A stretch of DNA of 64,000 bases, taken from NCBI GenBank assembly GCA_032158125.1, contig JASKOT010000002.1, forward strand, positions 1,116,001 through 1,180,000, given 5' to 3'. The notes beneath the pieces are model-generated. The model was not told where the DNA came from, did no database searches, and was given only the letters and a program-made list of their open reading frames with translations. Numbering within the stretch: the first letter of the stretch is position 1; each line of letters begins with the position of its first letter. The position numbers were made by a program, and so were the translations under genes. The DNA is from Papiliotrema nemorosa (Eukaryota > Basidiomycota > Tremellomycetes > Tremellales > Rhynchogastremaceae). Below, one piece after another: positions 50,511-62,318 of this stretch.

Positions 50511-53500
50511 ATGAGTCCCAGCAGGATCCCCCGGCCCCAAGGATCACATACCACCCCACCCTCACCTCTTGGTCCCAACGCCGAAGCATTCCGTAACGCC
50601 AACCACCCACACCCTCTTCCGCACGCCCAGCAGTCCGTTGCGCATAGTCAAAATGCCATTTCGGGAGCAGGATCACCCAAGACCATACAAGCCGGAGCGT
50701 TCAACCACGGCAACCACGGTTCTCCCACGTCGGGGTTCAAGCCAAACCCGTCGTTCATTCAACCTCGGCCCAACCCGGTACAAAGCCCACCGAATGGGGG
50801 TTCGCCTCGGATACCTATACCCAACAATCGGAGTAAACGACCCAAACCGCCCGTAGCAGAGGAAGAAAGTCCGAAACGGGGCGGAAACGTCAATGTCAAC
50901 GTCAACGTCAACAGTGCAGGATTCGGTTCTCCAGATGGGGGTGCAAGTGGGATACCTCGTCCTTCCAGGGGTATCGGCTCACCTACCGTCCCTCCTCACA
51001 ATGGTATGAACCCGAACCCTAGATCATGTCTCCGTCAACCCTCTGTGCCTGCGCTTTCTGCAACTTCCAAAGCGCAAGATCCTGTCAAACGGAATCGAGC
51101 CACAAGCGCAGCAGCAGATATTCGACCTCTCATCTCCCCGCCCGTGACTACCTTGCCTTCGAATACCGGGGTAGCCCATTCTCCCATGGGCGCTTCACCT
51201 ATGCCGCTGTTTGCACCGAGTTTTGCAGAATCAAGAGAACCCTCCGTACCGCCTCATATTCGAGTTCGACTCAGGTTGATCCATCAGCTCGGCGTAGTAC
51301 TCGGTATAGACGCACAAGGAATTTCATCCAGAATAGACGTACCGGGTTTACTTGCTCGGGTGGATGCAGCCTACGATAGAGGGTATCAAGGCAAGATGGA
51401 CCGAGGGGGGTCGGGTGGTTCTGGGGTGAGTATGAGCTCGGCGGGGAGTGTGTCGTCCATCAGTGGATTGCCCATGCCCAACAGGTCGCCTGATCCGGGA
51501 CAGATAGCCGGCAGGGTAATCGGCAAAGAACGCGAGAAGGATAAGGAAAAGGGAATGTTTGGGATGTTTAGAAAGTTTGGGAGGGAACACAAGGGGAAAG
51601 AAGAGGAAAGAGTCCCGTTGACATTCTCGAATCAGACGGTCGAAGGTGAGTCAGCTTCACTCGTGCCTGGAACGCTGACAGTAGGACCGGCTTTTGGAGT
51701 ATCTTTAAACGATGCCCCCACGGGCAGTTGGTGTACTAGCTTGATCGGTGGGCAGAAACATGAACTGCCCTTGGTGGTGTTCACCATTGTCGAGGAGATC
51801 TACCGGAGAGGTGAGCATCGCCTCCATGTGTATACCTCGGCTAAGATTAGGCATGTCGCAACCTGGCATCTTCCGCTTGGCAGGTGATGGAACTCGTATC
51901 TCCCACTTGACAAAGGTGTTCAATCTCCCTCCATTGTATGGCGATTCCCTGGCCATCGCCCACGAACCCATACACAACCTCACGGGCCTGGTCAAGCGGT
52001 ACATCCGTGATCTACCCGAACCGATCCTCGACGAATCGCTCTTTCCTGCTTTTCTCACCTTTTGCGCAGAACCCGAACCGGGCGCACTGGTCTTACCCCT
52101 CGCCACGAGGATTTCCGCTGCGCAGATACTTCTCAAACTTCTTCCGCCGTTGCACTTTTCGCTGTTGATCTACCTCTTGGCGTTTTTGGGTCAGCTCCCT
52201 CTGTTCCCAGATAACCGCCTCAACGTGGAGAGCATCTCGATCATCTTCGGTCCTGCCATTTGCGCCGCGAGAGGTAAAGGTATCAGTGGATTGGGTAATG
52301 GGTCTGGGGGAAAGGTAACCCACGATCCAGAGGTAGTCAGCAACTTGGTCAATCAATCTCAGGCCACCCTCGCGTGGCTGTTGCGCAACTGGGCGGCCAT
52401 CTCGGAAAAGGTCCTCGACCCGCCTTTCGAGGAAGACCTTGAGGCTGGGGAGAAGAAGGACCGGGAAGTCTCGAGCGCAGTAGACCCGAGACTACTCTCG
52501 CCTATTGATCTTCGCACTGCTCCTGGAGAAGGATCCAACCCGTTTACTCGCCCTCGATCTCAGACTACAGTGTCGAAGCCCAAGCCAGCCGCTCCCCCGA
52601 TGCAAGGGAGAAAGAGCGAAGATGGTACTGCGACCACCACCAGCGCCACAGAGGAAGGGATGACTCGATCGAAGAGCATATCACCCTCGCCCTCTTCCGG
52701 TTCAGGCATCTTTGCGAGGGCCTTCTCCAGTATGACCATTGCCGCCGAAGCCAAAGGGTCGCCAGAGGAAAAGGTGCCCAAACGCTCGGCCAGTTTTACC
52801 AGTTTGAGCAGTTTGGTCAAGCGCGGTGGAGCGTTGATCAGGAGTGAGCCAAAGAGTCCTGGAATGTCTGGTGAGTCATGCGCTGGGTCGAGCTGACCCT
52901 AGCGTCACGGAGTAGTAGTCGAAGCATCAGCCATGCTGCCGAGAGTGCGTTCAACCATGATTCTCACTGATGCTAGGCCCCCGGGTCAATCCGCAAATCA
53001 GCAATGTGCTCGGATCACTACACGACCTCCTCGTGTCCAAGGATAAGCAGATTGAGAGGGACGCTCGGGAGCTCGCTCTCCTCCGACACACCTTGCTCGA
53101 GATGGACGAAAAGTTGCAACGAGCACCACCTCCCCTCTCTCCGTGCTCTTGCAGCTCTCCCTCGCCTACAGACGTCGCCACTCCACCCACCCCGGCCATC
53201 ACCATCACCAGTACACCCAGCACGACCACCCTCTTGGCCAAAGAGAAGGAAATCTCCGACGCCCAACTCCAACTCACCACTGCCCTCGCTGCGCTCGAAA
53301 CGGCACGTTTGCAAAGCCGTCGCGAGGCAGAAAAGACTCTGGAATTGGAGGCAAAACTCGCTCGAGCGGATAGTGAAAAGCGATTGGAGATGAGCAAGCT
53401 GGAAGTTGCCTTGGCGTTGGAACAGGCCAAAGTAGTAGGGCTGGTAGAAGAGAGAGATGTGGCTAGGGAACGGTTGGAAAAGATCAAGACGACCCTGTTT

Positions 53501-53512
53501 TCTGTAGCCTAG
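50511..53512 (+). CDS. RhoGAP-domain protein
   Basis: A protein of about 950 residues that should stimulate GTP hydrolysis by a Rho/Rac/Cdc42 GTPase. The first 380 residues are low complexity (Pro, Ser, Asn), including a short Val-Asn repeat. The GAP domain (about residues 390-600) begins GPAFGVSLNDAP, with VVFTIVEEIYRRG and SQPGIFRLAGDGTRI carrying the arginine finger. LVKRYIRDLPEPIL and NRLNVESISIIFGPAICAAR follow; all key residues are present. A Ser/Thr-rich linker leads to a C-terminal coiled coil (SKDKQIERDARELALLRHTL and on to AREREKIKT-like heptads), ending TLFSVA. This layout is seen in fungal polarity GAPs, but I do not assign a specific ortholog. Confidence 0.9.
50886..50912 (+). 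repeat. In-frame hexanucleotide repeat (Asn-Val)
   Basis: AACGTC repeated four and a half times, with one AAT, codes NVNVNVNVN in the disordered N-terminal part of the RhoGAP. It is a candidate site for length variation. Confidence 0.8.
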
Positions 53513-53691
53513 AGTGGCGATCATGTGTGACTCTGTAGTCCAGTGGAGCTTCAACCTGTGCAGCTAGATGTACGAGACGTCTGCATTAATGTGCGTGACT
53601 ATGCTAGGCACTACAAGCAGGCCCTAGACTCTGTATAAACAATGGAAGAATACCCCTCGCCACCGAAACTTCGCCATCCAACCCTCGCCAC

Positions 53692-55433
53692 TTAGAAAAT
53701 GGCCTGACCAATCTTCTGAAGCATGTTCTTTGGTGGGGGCTCGTCGTACGTGTCGGCCTCGATGAGATCCAGTCCACTGTAGAAGTCCATCTCCTCAGGC
53801 TTGACCCACTTTGTCTTTTTCGCGAATTTCCAACCAATCCAAAGCACGGGGAAGAGGAAGCAAGGGAGGTAGTTGGTGACGAAAGTGGCGGGTCCGTCGT
53901 TTGCCCACTCTCCCTTGAGGAAGACACCGTACGAAGAGAAGAAGAGGATGATGGTGATGAGGACAATGGCGTACCAAGCTGCTGCTTGACCTGCGTTGAA
54001 TCGAGACCAGTAAGGGAGTGTCTTTCGGTCGATACCTTGGACTTTAAGACCCTTGGAGAATCGAATGTAGGTGAAGCAGATACCCCACCAGGTGAGCAAT
54101 CCAGCGGCGGCGGTCAAGTTGGCGAGGTAGTTGAACACTTTCAATGCGGTAGTACCGAGAGCCATGTATGCCAATCCACCAAAGCAAGTGCAGAGGATGA
54201 GCGAGACGTAGGGAAGACCTCGCTTGGAAGTTCGGGCAAAGATCTGAGGAGCTTGTCGGGTGATGGCCAAACCGTAGAGAGCTCGGGAAGAGGTGAAAAG
54301 ATCCGAAGAGGCGGCGGACCAAGCGGAAGTCAAGAGACAAGCGTTGATGATCGAAGGCAAGGCGGGGATACCGGCGTTCTTGATGGCAATGACGAAGGGA
54401 GATTTACCGACTCCGCTACCGGCAGTGAGGTCCTTGGTGTTGGAGGGGACAATGATACCGATGATGAAAGTACCACCGAGGTAGAAGACCAAGATTCGGA
54501 TAAACACCTTTTTGATGGCTCGGGGGATGTTTCGTCGAGGGTTCTTGGCCTCTCCGGCGGCAATGGCAACAATCTCGGTACCAATGTAGGAGAAGGCAGC
54601 TTGGGTCAAGACGGCCCAGAAACCGAGGAATTGTCCGAGGTGACCCTGGATACCGGCGTATTGGACAAAAGGTCCGGTAGGAGCGTGCCAGTATTTGAAA
54701 CCAATGACCTCGCCCGAAGGTCCACCACCGGCAGAGATGATGACACCGAGGATGATCAGACCGATAATGGTGAGGACCTTGATGGAGGCGAACCAGAATT
54801 CGGCTTCACCGTAGGCACCGGCACCGAGGAAGTTGATAAAGACGACGACGAGGAGACAGATGGTGATCCAGACACCATTGTTGACTTTGGTGGTCCAGTA
54901 GTTGATCAAGACGGCAGCGGCGGAAAGTTCGGCGGGGAGAATGATGGTCCAGTTGTACCAGTAGTTCCAGCCCCTGGACTTAGCGCGAGCCGTTTTTGGG
55001 TCGAGTATTACTCACATGGTGAAAGACAAAGCGGGGTCGACGAATCGCTCGGCGAGTTTAATGTGACCCCCGGGAATGGGGAGGTAGGCAATCATCTCTC
55101 CGAGGGAGATCATGACGGAGAAACAGATGGAACCCATCAGGGCGTAACCCATCCACAGACCGAGAGGACCACCGTGGGCCAAAGCACCACCGGTACCCAA
55201 GAACAACCCTGTACCGATCTGACGTGAGCACAGGTCTAGTGGGAGAGGGGGTCACTTACAACACCACCGATGGAAATCATCGCAATGTGTCGGTTTTTGA
55301 GCTGTCGCTTGAGACCAGTGCCGTGGGCACTGATCTCAGTCTCATACTCTGCGGAAGAGTCGAGTGTTTGAGGGTGAGCCGCACCGACACCGGCGGTATA
55401 GACGTCTCCTTTTTTCTCTTCTTCGTAGGACAT
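53692..55433 (-). CDS. Amino acid permease, YAT/APC family
   Basis: A plasma membrane amino acid-proton symporter of about 550 residues with 12 membrane segments. The cytosolic start MSYEEEKKGDVYTAGVGAAH leads to LKNRHIAMISIGGV, an intron, then IGTGLFLGTGGALAHGGPLG, the conserved first helix. SLGEMIAYLPIPGGHI, GWNYWYNWTIILPAELSAAA, GAEFWFASIKVLTIIGLI-like and FSYIGTEIVAIAAGEAKNPR are all hallmarks of yeast AAT/YAT carriers. The C-terminus reads YWSRFNAGQAAAWYAIVLIT, then MDFYSGLDLIEADTYDEPPP. Only two introns occur near the 5' end and the main exon is 1.2 kb with strong codon bias. The long plus-strand frame opposite (53986-55227) is an antisense shadow. Substrate specificity cannot be read from the sequence. 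Confidence 0.93.
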
Positions 55434-56998
55434 GGTGGGTGAAAGAGGGAGGATAAGGGGGGGAGAGGAATTGGGTGTGTGGGTTATATATGGGTGGGGC
55501 TATCTCCCTATCTCTGCTTTCCCGGTTGGGTCTCGCTAGATTTGGTCTTCTGACACCTATTCTATGACCGTGACAGGCTGGGATCTCTCATCACGGCATC
55601 TGATTCGCTTACGATAACACCTCTCCCACCGAGAGTTGCGGGGAAACAGCACACTGACCTGGTCTAGCCCCCAGACTATTGACGCTGCACTCGCTAAGAC
55701 CCTCAGGGGGAACATCAGAGGGAAGGGTAAAAATGGCACCTCGTGAGACCATTAGGTTGTGAACGGTATCATAGAAGGGGGGTAGATCGGGACTCTCCCC
55801 CGCTCACGTCCACGATAGGAGTTGCCGAATAGGGAGATGGGCCAAAAATAGAAAGCTCCAAGCGATGGTCAGGCACGCAACAGTCGAGATCCACGTCCCT
55901 CTGGGTTGTATCGGGAAATGTTCCTGACCCAATTTGTGAGTAACCTGCCCAGATGGGGTAATTCTCCGATACCCTGTGATGTGCGCATCTCTGGTAATTC
56001 GCATGCTTATCTCGCCTTATCCCGCTCACAGGGCGAGGCGGCAACTGACCCCCGACCCTATGGTGATCCCAGTGATTTTCAATTACCACGCGGTGACTGT
56101 TTCGATCGACTGCCAAGCATCGGTGGAACCATGATGTTCGGGTTTGTGAAATCCAGTCCCATGTATAGTTCCAAGCATGCCTCGAGAGGTGTCGAAAGAT
56201 GTACAGCAGGTTGATAAAGAAGGCGATCTAGTGGCTCGATCGCGCAATCGTGGTGAAGTCTACCTTAGACTGATCTCCCCAGATCTGCTCAACCGTTGTC
56301 CTGAGGTTCGCTAAACACGCAGCCACGAAAAGTCATGAATGCGGGGTCGGAGTGACCGACAACCGAGCGGCTACTTGTTCCCCATTCAACCTCGTCATGC
56401 CGGGCCGCAAAGTGGGATGCCCGATGATGAGGAACTGCTGACGACTCTGCATGAAGAAGGGCAAGAAGACGAGCAGTGAGATGGGTATCTTATCTTGCTC
56501 GACCTCCCTCGCTTCTTGTCGCTTCAAGATATGATACTCGTCGAGGGTCATATGGTCTCATGGGATTCGGGTTACATCGGACGCTAAGATATCTAGGAAA
56601 ATTTGCTAGGGGGCACTGTACCGTACTCTGGTGTAATTCAATCTACCTTCAGAGTGACTGGCCGTGGAGATTTGCTCATGACGATCCATTCGACTCAATC
56701 TCCACTTGTCGCCTGAACCTTCCTCTAAGATCCATTCTCACAGGCGCCCCACCTCAAAGGACCTTTCATGCGTTTTGGTCTTTCTTACGTGCATCAAGAC
56801 TCACTCGTCCATTCACGCGAGACTCCACAGGTAGATGGAGAGACGCACCGGGAAGTTTGGCAAGGTATATAACCCGTGATCATCGCATCCAACTCTCTCG
56901 TCCGCGACCTCGGATAGTCTGCCCCGATTGGCTCGCTGATACACCTGACTTTTGACAGTCGAGCTACTTACTCTTTTTTGACGTATCGTAGACTCGCG
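55434..56998. other. Long intergenic region upstream of the permease
   Basis: 1.56 kb. A 480-bp plus-strand frame (56476-56955) has Arg/Ser/Leu-rich chance-like composition. No gene, tRNA or repeat is supported. The region presumably holds the permease promoter, which may be nutrient-regulated. Confidence 0.5.
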
Positions 56999-57353
56999 AT
57001 GATCACCTTTGCCCCATCAACATTCACCGTCCGCCGACTGACAGGTCTCGTCCGGCAGTCGTGAGTAGCCACTCACATACAACCACCTCATCCCCTTTCA
57101 TGACTCACACTGACTATAAAGACCCCTGAGGACGGGCCTGTCAACTGCCCAGACGACCACTTCGGCATTCAATGACAATGCTCAGAGACAGACATTGCAT
57201 ACTTACCCCAAAGCATGGACCGAGGCTGCGCTCCGGTGCAAAATTGAAAAGTGTCATTTGGCAAGTATCGAAGGGAGAGACACTCATCGGGTCTTCAAGC
57301 AGTGATTTTCACCTTGAGCAGGGGCGGACAGACTGAAACGGCGGAAGGAATGA
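56999..57353 (+). CDS. Small putative mitochondrial protein
   Basis: Three exons can be joined in phase to about 78 residues. The start MITFAPSTFTVRRLTGLVRQ is basic, Ser/Thr-rich and amphipathic, as for a mitochondrial presequence. The middle reads SPLRTGLSTAQTTTSAFNDN and AQRQTLHTYPKAWTEAALRC, and the end KIEKCHLARADRLKRRKE. The first intron (GTGAGT ... CTGACTATAAAG) is canonical. The second (GTATCG ... TTGAGCAG) is weaker; alternatives stop at 57305 or 57358. I do not recognise the family. The gene is supported by intron consensus and composition only. Confidence 0.42.
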
Positions 57354-57526
57354 GATGACGAGAATGTACCTGTAAAAGTTCAATGTAACAGGAGGTCAAC
57401 AGTGTATCGCGCTCATGATGAGCTGAGGATGAGTGCACGAGATGTGCGAGTACTGTAAAAGGTCAAAAGTCATGCAATGTATATGTTATCCTACGCTTCA
57501 CTATATGGCCCACGATTGTCCACCCC

Positions 57527-58824
57527 TCAAGCCAGAGTCTTTGGCGTGCCGTCCTCCTTCAACAAACCCTTCTCCTGACCCAACTTTCTTGGCCCATCCC
57601 CAACATTCGTATGGATCAAACTCTTCACCGATCCCTTTTCCCACTTTGGCACTGCTGCCTCGTTGAAGCCGTCTGGCAATTTGGCCTCTTTGACCATTGC
57701 CGCGACGCCCAGTCGGTCATTAAACTCCTCTTCGGTCGGGAAATATTGCTGGACAGCCGTAATGACCTTTGGCATGTTCTCCTCCAATGCGTAGATGACC
57801 GCATTTGGCCCCGCGTCGAAAGTGTACGCAGCGATGGGTGTCCCTGCTGCCCTGTTGAGCTCCTCTACGAGCGCAATGACCGATCGAGAGACATCATTTA
57901 GATAAAAGATGGGCGGGCAAGTGTCCAGACAAACCGCGTGGAACTGGTTCGAGTCAATCATGGTCGTCTGAGCAAACGTGGCGAAATCCCTCTCCTTGAT
58001 GGCCTTTTCAATAGTGGTCATGCGGGAAGGTACAATCCGAAGTCGTTCTTGGAGCAAAGGCGAAGTCTCCACTGTCCTCTGCATACCTGAAGTCGAAGAA
58101 GTTCCCTTTTTCTTGTCCGACACCACACAGATGAGAGCTTGCATTTCCGGCCAGTGAGATTGCGGAGCGACCTCCTCGGCCAAGGAGTCGGATCCATCGG
58201 CAGAGGTACCCTCTCTCCAGGCGACGAATCCACCAAACAACGATCGACAAGCTGATCCGGAGCCTTGACGGGCGATTCGGGATAGCTCCGACGGCGACTG
58301 GGGAAGCTCGTACAATGCAGACAAGGAAGCGACCAATGCCGCAAGACCCGAAGCGGAAGATGCGAGTCCTGCAGCGGTAGGAAAGTTGTTGTACGAGGCG
58401 ATGCGTAGAGGAAAAGTGGATAACTTGGGTCAGGCGGGGCTTTACACGGGTACATACCTTGGGTAAAGCCTCGTCCTTGGTCTCCATCTCGGCTCGGTAC
58501 GCTCTAAGCTCCTTGATACACACCCACAACCTTCCGCCTTCTTTGATGGGGTCGTCTTTCCCGTTCAACCATAATTTATCACCACCCTCGAAAGAAGGAT
58601 CCGCTCGAGAGGTTGTAGTGGAAGCGAGGTGGTCTTGCGAGAGAGTGACGGAAAGGGAAGAGTTGGTAGGGAGGATCAATTTCGTGTCCCTCTTGCCCCA
58701 GTATCTGTGTGTCAGACCATGCCTGGACGTCATGCTTATAGAGGTCTAAGGGGGGAGATTTTGCGGAATCTCACTTGATCACTGCAATGTTGACAGGCGC
58801 AGAGACCGTCGCTTCGTACACCAT
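57527..58824 (-). CDS. ERG19: Mevalonate diphosphate decarboxylase
   Basis: Converts mevalonate 5-diphosphate to isopentenyl diphosphate with ATP, in the cytosol, on the sterol/isoprenoid pathway. The start MVYEATVSAPVNIAVIK is joined by an intron to YWGKRDTKLILPTNSSLSVT, the family's invariant N-terminus. The GHMP ATP site is SYNNFPTAAGLASSASGLAA, and SGSACRSLFGGFVAW is also conserved. QFHAVCLDTCPPIFYLND and YTFDAGPNAVIYALEENMPK follow. The protein ends KGLLKEDGTPKTLA. The length (about 400 residues) is normal. The start ATG at 58824 is the first possible. Confidence 0.95.
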
Positions 58825-59422
58825 GATTTTTTTATGTCGATCTCTTCACTCTGTATTGACTTGTGCAGCTTTAGGGCTAATCTGAGCGTGGTGTCGAATG
58901 CAAGAGGTTGAATGGTTATGGTACGACAAAGTTGACCCAAAAAGAAACTCGCTTTGACCACTTTTGACGCGTTTTGGCGTGCCTGGCTCAATGTCCTTCT
59001 CCCATATTGGTGGATATGGCACGATGCATGGAGGAGGCAGGCCTGTGAGCTCCCAAAACTCTGCAGGGGAAGATGGATACGCCTGATGACAGGCTACAAA
59101 GCTGGCAAGGTAGGCATCGTTGCATGATTGTTCTGACTTGGCCCATACATTCATGAGGCGAGGTGGCGGAATGTCGACTGAACATGCTAGGGATTCACCA
59201 CTCATACAGGTCATTCAGGCCTCTCAACGCACGAGTCATCAAGATGAGAGGCATAGGAGAAGTCATCATGTGCATCATGTGTCGTAAAGTTGTAGTTCTA
59301 AGACGCCGCGTCGAAAATGAGAGCGAGGTGGTCGCCCTGCATCAAAATGTCCATATCCGCTTTCAGATATCGTCATCGAGACGTGTTTCCTCGTGGTCCC
59401 CGACGCAGTCTAGCTTCCAAGC
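58825..59422. other. Intergenic region upstream of ERG19
   Basis: 598 bp. A minus-strand frame (58846-59214) contains SSPAEFWELTGLPPPCIV and could look like protein, but it has no start context, intron signals or recognised motif, and it runs into the ERG19 leader. Confidence 0.45.
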
Positions 59423-59963
59423 TTAGTGGCCAGGTTTTCGGAAAGCAGACCAAATGTTGTTCCTGCACGGTCCACCACATTTACTCCCATCGGTGCACTG
59501 TAAATCAGCCCTGACCCTCTCGGCGCCGTTCACTCACCTGAACATCACATTCGGCAGGTCGAGTAGGAAGCCCAGCGAGTCTGTCTCCACAGTAACATTC
59601 GTCTCCCTGATCGTCAGCTCCTCTTCAACTCCATCTTCCTCTGCACATACAAACTGCAATCCGGCATAGGTGTATCCCAAATCCTCACACGCTTGAATAC
59701 ATTGTTCAGGCGTGTTGTCTGGATCTTTAAATGCCAACGTGGGGAGGTTCCTGTTCATACCGTCGGTGCAGTCTGACATGAGTTTAGCCCCTGATACGCT
59801 TGGTGTGGATCAGCTCACCCTGGTAGCAACCATAAGAGTACCATCCTTGGCTCGATTGAGGTATCCGGGATACCGAGCGAGAGCTCGGTTTCCGTGTAGC
59901 GGGTGATGCCGAGGCACCCAGGCAGAGAGTCAGGGCAGCAATGATGATGCTTGTGGTCCTCAT
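59423..59963 (-). CDS. Secreted WSC-domain protein
   Basis: Four exons give about 130 residues. The start MRTTSIIIAALTLCLGASAS is a signal peptide. After a Ser/Arg-rich spacer, one WSC domain runs GWYSYGCYQ-DCTDGMNRNL, FKDPDNTPEQCIQACEDLGY, TYAGLQF-GDECYCGDRLAG and PAECDVQCTDGSKCGGPC, with the eight conserved cysteines, and the protein ends NNIWSAFRKPGH. WSC domains bind wall carbohydrate in stress sensors and secreted enzymes. There is no Ser/Thr stalk or membrane segment, so this is a short single-domain secreted form, not a Wsc sensor. An intron (GTATGT ... GATCAG) must be removed to recover ECYCG. Confidence 0.85.
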
Positions 59964-60780
59964 CGTAGGGGAGTGTAGGGCAAGGTTGAACCAGCAGTCG
60001 ATCCAAGAGTAGTTGTCCAGTTGGAGGAAAGAATGTGAGAGTGGGTATGGTCGACTAGTCAGTGAATCCGTTCAAAGTCGGTGAGAAGAATACTGGGGGG
60101 TCGGAGTAAAAGATGATGAATGGGTGAGAAGTTGAGTGCGTCAGGAAGAGAACCATCCTTAGCGCGATATATATCCCTGATTCCCAGATGCCCCTTCACT
60201 ACGACCAAGCACGAACACTCTGGCTGAACACCGGCGATAGGTTTCCCGTCTGAGCCACGCATACATGCGTCGATATGTGATCGGCGGGGCGTACGCCGCC
60301 TGATCCCTCTTAGCTGAACAAGGTTGAATGGTGAGCAGCAGAAGACAAGGGAACGTATCAGCTGGGACAACGTGTCCTGCACTTTGACCTATCTGTCAGG
60401 GCCAAGTATAGCGTTGAAGAGGGTCGGGACCAAGAAATGGGTCGGAGGGTGAATGGGAGTGTCTCAAGACAAGGTACGAATGTTGCGGGTGGGAACCGGG
60501 TAGCGGGGAGAAAGCCATTTTACCGCAACTGGCGATTTTGGGAGGGGAGTCTACACCCCGTCCAAACCATGTCTGCACGTCCCGGTCTCGTACAAGCTTG
60601 TGTGAGAATAGGTAGATCGAGCTGGCGGCTCGTAGCTCGTAACTCGTATGCAGTATTAGGGGGTGCTTTGCGGAACGGGCCAGAGCCAAGTTGAACCGGG
60701 ATCTCTTTTGCCGCTCAAAGAATCTCCGGACTTTCCCCTTCACCTCGCCTTCCCCTTGACCACCGAACACGACTTGGACC
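59964..60780. other. Divergent intergenic region
   Basis: 817 bp between the WSC gene and the small cysteine-protein gene. Open frames on the minus strand (60059-60382, 60396-60788) are of chance type. Nothing else was recognised. Confidence 0.5.
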
Positions 60781-61096
60781 ATGTGCAAGAAGGTAGAATG
60801 CCCAAACGACGGTAAACCGACCTGGTGGGGATGCGGTTCGTTCTTCGCGAAATGACAAGAGTAAAGCTGATGTCACAGGTAACCATATTGAGATTGTGCG
60901 TCACTGATCGACATTGCCTTAATCCTTCAGATTGAGACTCTACCCTACCGATACTAATACTCAGGCCCTAGCGGGAGTCCCCGAAGGCGAAAGGTGTACT
61001 TGTGAACATGTCCCGGCGTCTATACCCGGCATGTACGAGGTACCCAAGCGGGACGAAGGGGCGCCGATTAAGATTGCCTACGAGGACTCGGCGTAG
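60781..61096 (+). CDS. Small conserved protein, GCGxHIxxALxGVP type
   Basis: Three exons give 61 residues: MCKKVECPNDGKPTWWGCG, NHIEIALAGVPEGERCTCEH, then VPASIPGMYEVPKRDEGAPI, ending KIAYEDSA. The pattern C-x4-C...PTW.GCG.HIE.AL.GVP...RC.C is shared by a family of tiny uncharacterised proteins in fungi and bacteria, which I recall from memory without a name. The four or five cysteines and the His could bind a metal; this is inference. Exon 2 is only 14 nt, so no open frame flags the gene. The first intron (GTTCGT ... GATGTCACAG) and the second (GTGCGT ... AATACTCAG) both keep phase. Confidence 0.7.
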
Positions 61097-61306
61097 ACGC
61101 TTTGTTGGGCAATAAGAACCCGGCGTTGAGAACAGTACGAGTCACAGTATGCACAAGAAGGATTTCTGATCCCATTCTGGCACTACTAACACTCTTGATG
61201 GCCTGCGTCTCGTATGGTTGACCTCGCGCAGCGTCGTTCATACATTATTGGGTATCTCAAATGCTGGGTATCGCCTTCTAAAAGCACACTGATAGACATC
61301 CTTGTA

Positions 61307-62070
61307 TCACTCCACCTGCATCACTCCTGCACCTTCCGATTGTTCCGCGGTCCAATCTTCCCCTTCCCCGACCTCATTTCCAGTCAATAGACCCATATTC
61401 CCCGTCCTACCCTCTTTGGAGATCACCACCTCTTCCGAATCTTTGAACAGCCGGATTTGCTTCAGCAGGTCGACGTGGGAAGGTTGTAGGACTGTTTCAC
61501 TCTCTAGCAGTGTCCATAAGAGCTTGGCCGTTGGCGCATGCGTCAGGTCGGGGACCTCTATTCATTAGCATACAAGGTGGTTGTCCGCACGCAGCGCAAG
61601 AGGTGTGACATACCCATCCCGGTTTCGTACTCTGCCCATTCTCGTTTCCTCACATCTTCCAATTCCAACTGTTCCTTGGCCTTGGGCCGACCAGCTCTTC
61701 GCTCCCCGTCCAGCTCTTTTATCCTATCATCGTGCCGTGTCAAGTACACGGTCGATATGAGGGCTCGCAATGAAGCCAAAGAGAGGGGGTGGGGTGAAGT
61801 CAGAGAGTGTAGGAAGAACAATGGCCGGTGCACTGGGATCAGCTCCAAAGCACGATGAGCTGGTGACATACATCTATTGGAAGAAGCCACCCTTTGATGT
61901 TTCGCTTGGGACTGTAGTTTCACCGTACGCAGCTGCACCCGAGCGAGTTGTCCGGCTGGAGTAAGCACCTCACTTCACCTCGACCAATAGTAAGCACCTT
62001 TTCTGGATCCAGGGTGCAGTCCCTCTTTCCCTTTGATCGTCTTGCTCGTCTTCTTCCTGTTGTTCGGCAT
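61307..62070 (-). CDS. TMA16: Translation machinery-associated protein 16
   Basis: The protein of about 200 residues begins MPNNRKKTSKTIKGKEGLHP then GSRKAGQLARVQLRTVKLQS, the conserved basic Tma16 entry (HPGSRKA.QL.R). The middle exon has DDRIKELDGERRAGRPKAKE and QLELEDVRKREWAEYETG. The last reads EVPDLTHAPTAKLLWTLLES, then PSHVDLLKQIRLF, ending GAGVMQVE. The TRRPGRP-like GRPK and the P(D/N)L....V..L..W sections are typical. Tma16 associates with pre-60S particles late in their maturation. Some internal splices are inferred. It is divergent from TRS120. Confidence 0.85.
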
Positions 62071-62318
62071 GGCGAGCACGACTGTTGGCTAGACGACGGG
62101 TAATGTGGTGATCTATCTATGCAAAAACAAAATCTATAATGGGTGGCGAATTTAAGTTGATCTTTGACCGACGCGTCCGGGTCCGAGAGCGCAGAGGTGA
62201 CCCCTCGCCCAGACAGTATAAGTGATGAGTTGGAGGTGTCTGCATCGACGCAGCAGCAGGCGATAGATTGGCCGAGGGCATCACCTGGAAGACTCTCACA
62301 CATCTCGCACGGTCGAGG
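62071..62318. promoter_or_regulatory. Divergent TMA16/TRS120 promoter
   Basis: 248 bp between the two start codons; no recognised element. Confidence 0.5.

Noticed and set aside
53986..55227. 413-codon open frame on the plus strand
   Set aside because: It lies exactly antisense to the amino acid permease and is a consequence of its codon bias; the Gly/Asp/Glu-rich product has no protein-like order.
56476..56955. 159-codon plus-strand frame in the long gap
   Set aside because: Arg-, Ser- and Leu-rich chance-like composition and no family resemblance.
58846..59214. 122-codon minus-strand frame upstream of ERG19
   Set aside because: No splice signals, domain or plausible transcript separate from the ERG19 leader; composition is ambiguous.
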